From Candidatus Avimicrobium faecavium (lineage in GTDB: Bacteria; Bacillota; Clostridia; Oscillospirales; Ruminococcaceae): DNA of 10,065 nt. Where the stretch lies: contig CAJFQR010000054.1 of the NCBI GenBank assembly GCA_904419105.1, positions 1 to 10,065 of the forward strand, written 5' to 3'. Numbering within the stretch: position 1 is the first letter of the stretch; the number at the start of each line of letters is the position of its first letter. The translations under genes were made by a program, and so were the position numbers. Under the pieces are notes generated by a model that was not told where the DNA came from, did not search any database, and saw only the letters and a program-made list of their open reading frames with translations. Of this stretch, positions 7,217 to 10,065 are shown piece by piece.

Positions 7217-7246
7217 AGTATAGTGGTTCGGCGAAAGGATTGTCAA
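7217..7246 (-). promoter_or_regulatory. Sigma-A promoter of the nucleoside salvage operon
   Basis: Minus strand: perfect -35 TTGACA (7246-7241), 18-base spacer, -10 TATACT (7222-7217). The expected start is near 7210, about 50 bases before the kinase ATG. The inverted repeat ATCCTT (7211-7216) / AAGGAT (7235-7240) brackets the -10 box and most of the spacer and could be an operator. The leader also has a GC-rich hairpin (arms GCGGGC 7177-7182 and GCCCGC 7192-7197) just ahead of the ribosome binding site. Confidence 0.82.
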
Positions 7247-7288
7247 CCAAAAGTCATGCGCTTTTTACACAGAAGTCCGTTTTTCCGC

Positions 7289-7317
7289 AAAAAAGGGAGG
7301 CTTCCCGCCTCCCTTTT
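7289..7317 (-). terminator. Intrinsic terminator after the 136-residue hypothetical gene
   Basis: Minus strand: AAAAGGGAGGC (7317-7307), five-base loop, GCCTCCCTTTT (7301-7291), a perfect 11-base stem whose T run extends to six bases (7294-7289). It starts 2 bases after the stop codon of the hypothetical gene and separates it from the salvage operon promoter. Confidence 0.92.
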
Positions 7318-7318
7318 C

Positions 7319-7729
7319 TCAGTCGAAATTCTTTCCCTCCCGGAGAAAGCCTGCCACCACATGGAAGTAGGGGATCAGCCCCTCCTCCTCACAGTCGATG
7401 AGCCGCCGGTAGACCTTGCTCACCGGCCCAAAGCGCACCCCCTGCTGGTCCAGCACCGGCTCCCCTTCCACAGCCACCCAATGGCAGCCGCTTTCCGGCA
7501 CCGCCCGGCGGATGCACTCTCCAAGATAGCAGCCGAACAGCAGCGCCAGGCTGTACAGCTGGCTCTCGGTGGGCTCCACCTCGTCCACGCTTTCGTGATA
7601 GAGGGCCAGCATCTCGTCCAGTGCCATCACACTCCCCGGCGTATAATCCAGCGTCTTTCCCAGCTGGGTGCCATAGTCCACCGCCCCGGCGGCCAGCGCC
7701 AGCGCGCTCTCGGTCACGCGGTCCTCCAT
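7319..7729 (-). CDS. Conserved-looking hypothetical protein, possibly DUF3806-like
   Basis: I do not recognise this 136-residue, acidic, soluble-looking protein with certainty. It has no signal peptide or membrane segment. A first helix-rich part (residues 1-55) leads into SLALLFGCYLGECIRRAVPE (60-79). Then come CHWVAVEGEPVL, a short GVRFGPVSKVYRRLIDCEEEG stretch and a hydrophobic C-terminus. The order LFGxYLGExxRR, then W(V)xVE, then P-x-S-K-V-x-x-R-L resembles small DUF3806-type proteins of unknown function; this is pattern memory, not a search. The ATG at 7729 has an excellent GGGAGGAG 7 bases upstream and a terminator directly follows the stop, which argues that the gene is real. No promoter is evident between the tRNA-Thr terminator and this start, so expression may depend on read-through from the tRNA unit. 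Confidence 0.82.
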   Translation of the reverse strand: MEDRVTESALALAAGAVDYGTQLGKTLDYTPGSVMALDEMLALYHESVDEVEPTESQLYSLALLFGCYLGECIRRAVPESGCHWVAVEGEPVLDQQGVRFGPVSKVYRRLIDCEEEGLIPYFHVVAGFLREGKNFD

Positions 7730-7770
7730 GTGCGATCTCCTCCCGTTTCCGATATTTTTCCGATGATAAG

Positions 7771-7798
7771 AAAAAAACGGCCATCTTCCGATGACCGT
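7771..7798 (-). terminator. Intrinsic terminator of the tRNA-Thr transcript
   Basis: Minus strand: ACGGTCATC (7798-7790), loop GGAA, GATGGCCGT (7785-7777), a 9-base stem with one wobble pair, then seven T (7777-7771). It begins 6 bases after the CCA of tRNA-Thr and ends about 40 bases before the next start codon. Confidence 0.9.
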
Positions 7799-7803
7799 CT
7801 CTT

Positions 7804-7879
7804 TGGAGCTGCTAACCAGATTCGAACTGGTGACCTCGTCCTTACCAAGGACGTGCTCTGCCTACTGAGCCATAGCAGC
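7804..7879 (-). tRNA. tRNA-Thr (anticodon GGT)
   Basis: A 76-base cloverleaf on the minus strand, including an encoded CCA (7806-7804). The acceptor arms GCTGCTA (7879-7873) and TAGCAGC (7814-7808) pair fully, with discriminator T at 7807. The D arm contains GGCTCAGTAGGCAGAGC; the anticodon stem is CGTCC/GGACG around loop TTGGTAA, giving anticodon GGT, which reads ACC and ACT. The T arm is ACCAGTTCGAATCTGGT. The gene is a monocistronic unit with its own strong promoter and terminator. Confidence 0.97.
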
Positions 7880-7900
7880 GTAACTCGAAACTGCTTGTTT

Positions 7901-7929
7901 ATTATAGCAAGGAACGGCGAGGATGTCAA
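7901..7929 (-). promoter_or_regulatory. Consensus sigma-A promoter of tRNA-Thr
   Basis: Minus strand: -35 TTGACA (7929-7924), 17-base spacer, -10 TATAAT (7906-7901), preceded by TGC as an extended -10. Both boxes and the spacing match the consensus exactly, as expected for a stable RNA gene. The start of transcription should lie near 7894, about 15 bases before the tRNA 5' end. Confidence 0.93.
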
Positions 7930-8063
7930 CACCTTTTTTCAGAAAATTGTGATTTTTTGAAGGAAAAGGTTCACACAATGCACTATTCCTGCACCGATCC
8001 GCCGGAAATCCGCCATTTACCGCAATTTGGCTCTTCTATTCCGACCAACTGCCGTACGGCGCT

Positions 8064-8093
8064 TTCACCCCTTTTCCTCTGCTGGAATAGAAT
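8064..8093 (+). promoter_or_regulatory. Candidate promoter of the cysteine-rich protein gene
   Basis: -35 TTCACC (8064-8069), 18-base spacer, -10 TAGAAT (8088-8093), with a start near 8100. The -10 box matches five of six sigma-A positions and the -35 four of six. A sporulation-type reading is also possible: CACC, 16 bases, then AATAGAATG loosely resembles a sigma-K promoter. A perfect 10-base palindrome, GCCGTACGGC (8051-8060), sits immediately upstream. The remaining divergent intergenic DNA between 7930 and 8050 shows nothing else I can support. Confidence 0.45.
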
Positions 8094-8127
8094 GAAACAA
8101 ACCACGATAAGGAGGTTTTGATCATTT

Positions 8128-8682
8128 ATGGCATGCTATGCTTCCTCTTGCTGCCCGTCCTGTACGAGCGGCTGTTATACAAACGGCACATCCTGTACCA
8201 GCGGCTGCTGTGGCACTAATGGGTGCGGCACCTGTTCTTCCTGCGGCTGCTCGTCCTGTTCGGGCGGCGGCAGCTGTTCTGGCTGTTCTGGCAGCTGTGG
8301 CTGTTCAAATTGCGGCAGCTGCTCCAACTGTGGTTCCAGCTGCGGAAATGGCTGTGGCAGCTGCACCTACACCCGTCTCTCGGTCTCGGTACCCACCAGC
8401 GGCGTCTGCCGCATCTGCAATGCCGGTATCCAGGTGAACTCCACCCAGACTGCCCTGATCGGCAACCGCTATGTCACCAGCATCCGCTACACAGCCACCA
8501 TTGACTATGTGGACAGCTGCGGCTGCCGGCGCACCGCCAGCACCACCCAGACCACCCAGGTCTATCTGCCCTGCAGCTGTACCAACTTCAGCCGGGTCTG
8601 CGCCAGAGTGATCCGCCGCTCCTACCAGCACAACTGCTGCGGCGGCGCTGTCTCGGCCATCCTGCAGGTTTGCTGCCAGTAA
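8128..8682 (+). CDS. Cysteine-rich two-part protein of unknown function
   Basis: I do not recognise a family for this 184-residue protein, which contains 34 cysteines (18%). Residues 1-79 are almost only Cys, Gly, Ser, Thr and Asn, with 23 Cys in CxxC, CxC and CC spacings and an 11-residue repeat (SCTSGCYTNGT, then SCTSGCCGTNG). Residues 80-184 have alternating polar and hydrophobic residues suggesting beta strands (YVTSIRYTATIDYVDSCGC, TTQTTQVYLPCSC). They hold paired cysteines at VCRIC, CGC, CSC, NCC and the terminal VCCQ. There is no signal peptide or membrane segment. AAGGAGG at 8109-8115 precedes the ATG by 12 bases, and an in-frame TGA at 8119 excludes a longer start. A promoter and a strong terminator flank it, so it appears monocistronic. 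Possible roles are a disulfide-linked spore coat or surface structural protein, or a metal-binding protein; none is demonstrated. Confidence 0.87.
   Translation: MACYASSCCPSCTSGCYTNGTSCTSGCCGTNGCGTCSSCGCSSCSGGGSCSGCSGSCGCSNCGSCSNCGSSCGNGCGSCTYTRLSVSVPTSGVCRICNAGIQVNSTQTALIGNRYVTSIRYTATIDYVDSCGCRRTASTTQTTQVYLPCSCTNFSRVCARVIRRSYQHNCCGGAVSAILQVCCQ
8158..8223 (+). repeat. Imperfect 33-base tandem repeat inside the Cys-rich gene
   Basis: Two adjacent 33-base units (8158-8190 and 8191-8223) encode the peptides SCTSGCYTNGT and SCTSGCCGTNG. The first 19 bases of the two units differ at only two positions, including the shared TCCTGTAC start, and the second halves diverge. This points to internal duplication of coding DNA, as often seen in low-complexity structural proteins. 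Confidence 0.75.
8274..8291 (+). repeat. Nine-base tandem repeat inside the Cys-rich gene
   Basis: CTGTTCTGG occurs twice in tandem, followed by the diverged copy CAGCTGTGG, and encodes Cys-Ser-Gly steps. The surrounding 8260-8370 region is rich in related GGCAGCTG and GGCTGT words. Slippage or unequal exchange could change the number of Cys-Ser-Gly units between strains. Confidence 0.8.
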
Positions 8683-8738
8683 GCGCACCATACGGTTTTC
8701 CACCACTTTTCCTCTTTCCCGATCGGACGGGCATCATT

Positions 8739-8776
8739 CGGCCCGGCGGCTGCGGCTGCCGGGCCGTTTCTATCTT
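8739..8776 (+). terminator. Intrinsic terminator of the Cys-rich gene
   Basis: CGGCCCGGCGGC (8739-8750), loop TGCG, GCTGCCGGGCCG (8755-8766): a 12-base stem with one G-U pair and a tetraloop, followed by TTTCTATCTT. The T tract is interrupted, but the stem is very stable. The last T residues are shared with the -35 box of the next promoter. Confidence 0.78.
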
Positions 8777-8803
8777 GAAAAGAGTCCCCTCTTGTGGTAA
8801 ACT
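8775..8803 (+). promoter_or_regulatory. Candidate sigma-A promoter of the flavin oxidoreductase gene
   Basis: -35 TTGAAA (8775-8780), 17-base spacer, -10 TAAACT (8798-8803) preceded by TGG as an extended -10. The expected start near 8810 leaves a leader of under 30 bases. The -35 matches five of six and the -10 four of six consensus positions. Confidence 0.6.
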
Positions 8804-8836
8804 ATTTCGAATCCAAAAGAAGGAGTCGATCACATC

Positions 8837-9862
8837 TTGCAGCTTCTGCAAACACCAGTACGCATCGGCAGCCTGACGCTGAAAAATCGCCTTGTCATGG
8901 CGCCGATGGCCACAGGCAGATCCAACGACGACGGCACCGTCACCGACGAGCTCTGTGCCTACTATGCCGCCCGTGCCAAGGATCTGGGCCTCATCATCTC
9001 CGAGCACGCCTACATCTCTCCGGAGGGGCAGGCCAGTCCGGGGCAGTTGTCTGTTCACTCGGACGCGGATATCCCCGGCCTGCGCCGTCTGGCCGACGCA
9101 GTCCATGCCGCAGACGGGAAGATCTTCCTGCAGATCAGCCACGCCGGCGGTGCGGCCCACCGGGAGGTCACCGGTCTGCCGGCGCTTGCGCCGAGCGCCG
9201 TCTCCTTCCAGGGACCCAAGGCCAACGGCATCGTGATGACACCGGAGACCCCGGCAGACCTCTGCCCCCGTCCCTTCACGGAGGAGGAGCTGCGGCAGTT
9301 GGTACAGCACTTTGCCGATGCCGCCCGCCGCGCCAAAAAAGCCGGTTTTGACGGTGTTGAGATCCACTCAGCCCATGCCTATCTGCTGGACCAGTTCTAC
9401 TCCCCGCTGCTCAACCACCGGGACGACGCATACGGCGGCACGCTGGAGAACCGGGTGCGTATCCATCTGGAGATCATCGAAGCGGTCCGTGCCGCTGTCG
9501 GTGCCGACTATCCGGTGGCCCTGCGGCTCGGCGCATCGGACTACGCCCCCGGCGGCGCCACCATCGAGGACGGTGTTGCCGCCGCCAAGCTCTTCGCCGC
9601 AGCAGGCATCGACCTGATCGACATCTCCGGCGGCACCTGCAGCTACACCCGCCCCGGCCATCGGGATTCGGGCACCTTTGCAGATGCCAGCCAGGCAGTT
9701 CGGGAGGCCGTGTCCATTCCGGTGCTCACCGCCGGTGGCGTCAAGACCGGTGAGGCCGCCGAGGCTTTGCTACAGAGTGGTGTTGCCGATCTGATCGGAA
9801 TTGGCCGTTCGCTGATCGCCGATGCCGATTGGGCCACCAAGGCTTTGACCTCCCTCCGCTGA
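8837..9862 (+). CDS. Old Yellow Enzyme family NADH:flavin oxidoreductase
   Basis: This 341-residue protein is an FMN-dependent ene-reductase-type TIM barrel. Visible signatures are LKNRLVMAPMATG (residues 15-27), FLQISHAGG (97-105), the active-site block GVEIHSAHAYLLDQFYSPLL (173-192) with His177 and His180 as presumed substrate ligands, and DDAYGGTLENRVR (196-208). The phosphate-binding end follows as VLTAGGVKTGEAAEALL (296-312) and LIGIGRSLIADAD (319-331). The YqjM-type active-site cysteine is replaced by Ala25, followed by Thr26, as in the MxTG of 2,4-dienoyl-CoA or 2-enoate reductases. Unlike those, it stops after the barrel and lacks the Fe-S and NAD(P)H-binding C-terminal domains. The start is TTG at 8837, with AAGGAG 11 bases upstream; no ATG or GTG fits. 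It is monocistronic by its promoter and terminator. The substrate is unknown. Confidence 0.93.
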   Translation: MQLLQTPVRIGSLTLKNRLVMAPMATGRSNDDGTVTDELCAYYAARAKDLGLIISEHAYISPEGQASPGQLSVHSDADIPGLRRLADAVHAADGKIFLQISHAGGAAHREVTGLPALAPSAVSFQGPKANGIVMTPETPADLCPRPFTEEELRQLVQHFADAARRAKKAGFDGVEIHSAHAYLLDQFYSPLLNHRDDAYGGTLENRVRIHLEIIEAVRAAVGADYPVALRLGASDYAPGGATIEDGVAAAKLFAAAGIDLIDISGGTCSYTRPGHRDSGTFADASQAVREAVSIPVLTAGGVKTGEAAEALLQSGVADLIGIGRSLIADADWATKALTSLR

Positions 9863-9883
9863 AAAACCTCCAAATTTGCAGAC

Positions 9884-9915
9884 AAAAAAGCCCCGGCTGG
9901 CGCCGAGGCTTTTTT
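9884..9915. terminator. Bidirectional terminator between the oxidoreductase and tRNA-Asn
   Basis: AAAAAAGCCCCGGC (9884-9897), loop TGGC, GCCGAGGCTTTTTT (9902-9915): 14-base arms with one mismatch, which becomes a G-U pair in the minus-strand transcript. Both strands have a six-T run after the stem. It lies 22 bases after the oxidoreductase stop and can end both convergent transcripts. Confidence 0.9.
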
Positions 9916-9936
9916 CATAGAAAAGGTGGAGAAATG

Positions 9937-9966
9937 AAAAGTCCGCAAAGCGGATGCCCTGCGGAC
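9937..9966 (-). terminator. Possible first terminator after tRNA-Asn
   Basis: Minus strand: GTCCGCA (9966-9960) and TGCGGAC (9947-9941) form a 7-base stem around a 12-base loop, followed by TTTTCATTTC. An alternative smaller stem TCCGC-TTT-GCGGA is also possible. It starts 2 bases after the CCA end. The T tract is weak, so the stronger shared hairpin further on is the likely backup. Confidence 0.5.
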
Positions 9967-9968
9967 CG

Positions 9969-10044
9969 TGGCTCCCCAAGTTGGACTCGAACCAACGACC
10001 CTGCGATTAACAGTCGCATGCTCTACCGACTGAGCTATTGAGGA
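9969..10044 (-). tRNA. tRNA-Asn (anticodon GTT)
   Basis: A 76-base cloverleaf on the minus strand with encoded CCA (9971-9969). The acceptor arms TCCTCAA (10044-10038) and TTGGGGA (9979-9973) pair with one wobble; the discriminator is G. The D arm is AGCTCAGTCGGTAGAGC, the anticodon stem TGCGA/TCGCA around CTGTTAA gives GTT, and the T arm is GTTGGTTCGAGTCCAAC. Only 21 bases of upstream DNA are in the window, so its promoter or a preceding tRNA cannot be judged. Confidence 0.97.
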
Positions 10045-10065
10045 ATATAAAGAAGCCGGCGACGA

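Noticed and set aside
7160..7246. N-terminal extension of the ribokinase from an ATG at 7246
   Set aside because: It would begin in the -35 box. The ATG at 7159 has a proper ribosome binding site and gives the typical ribokinase start.
7223..7960. 245-codon plus-strand frame ending in a tRNA-derived peptide (IRTGDLVLTKD)
   Set aside because: It crosses the hypothetical gene, a terminator and tRNA-Thr on the opposite strand, a known kind of spurious database protein.
8175..8366. 63-codon minus-strand frame rich in Gln, Pro and Glu
   Set aside because: It is the antisense of the Cys/Gly/Ser repeats, and its gliadin-like look follows from the repeat words. No ribosome binding site supports it.
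8158..8370. CRISPR-like or other dispersed repeat array
   Set aside because: The repeated words are short, unequal and in frame with the Cys-rich protein. There are no spacers of regular length.
9829..10041. 70-codon plus-strand frame ending in WTRTNDPAINSRMLYRLSY
   Set aside because: This is the reverse complement of tRNA-Asn read as protein, a common mis-annotation.

Overview
The window reads as chromosomal DNA of a GC-rich, low-redundancy Firmicute, most likely an Oscillospirales/Ruminococcaceae-type gut anaerobe (inference). The signs are the rimP-nusA-ylxR-ylxQ-infB gene order typical of Firmicutes, strong AGGAGG ribosome binding sites, sigma-A-type promoters with TATACT or TATAAT boxes, and tRNA genes that encode their own CCA. 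Nothing in the window proves a species, and no phage, CRISPR or complete insertion sequence is visible.

Positions 1-4268 (minus strand) hold the transcription/translation operon. A sigma-A promoter at 4240-4268 and a short leader with a terminator-like hairpin (4188-4219) precede rimP, nusA, ylxR, ylxQ and infB. infB is cut by the left edge after 643 codons. ylxR/ylxQ and ylxQ/infB overlap by ATGA, which suggests translational coupling.

Positions 4315-7246 (minus strand) hold a nucleoside salvage operon: a ribokinase-type PfkB sugar kinase followed by two diverged tandem nucleoside hydrolases. Together they would cleave ribonucleosides to base plus ribose and phosphorylate the ribose for the pentose phosphate pathway. 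A promoter sits at 7217-7246, and a perfect palindromic hairpin lies between the first two genes. I see no convincing terminator between the last hydrolase and the rimP promoter about 50 bases further on, so the salvage operon may read into the rimP operon.

Positions 7289-7929 (minus strand) hold a tRNA-Thr(GGT) with near-perfect promoter and terminator, followed by a 136-residue protein of unknown function with its own terminator.

Positions 7930-9862 (plus strand) hold two independent genes. The first encodes a 184-residue protein with 34 cysteines: a Cys/Gly/Ser low-complexity N-terminal half with internal repeats and a Cys-containing beta-rich-looking C-terminal half. It is the most unusual item in the window. 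The second is a single-domain Old Yellow Enzyme family flavin oxidoreductase that starts with TTG. A near-perfect bidirectional terminator separates it from a tRNA-Asn(GTT) on the minus strand at the right edge.

Open frames opposite infB, nusA, the hydrolases and the tRNAs are composition-driven shadows and are not annotated as genes.
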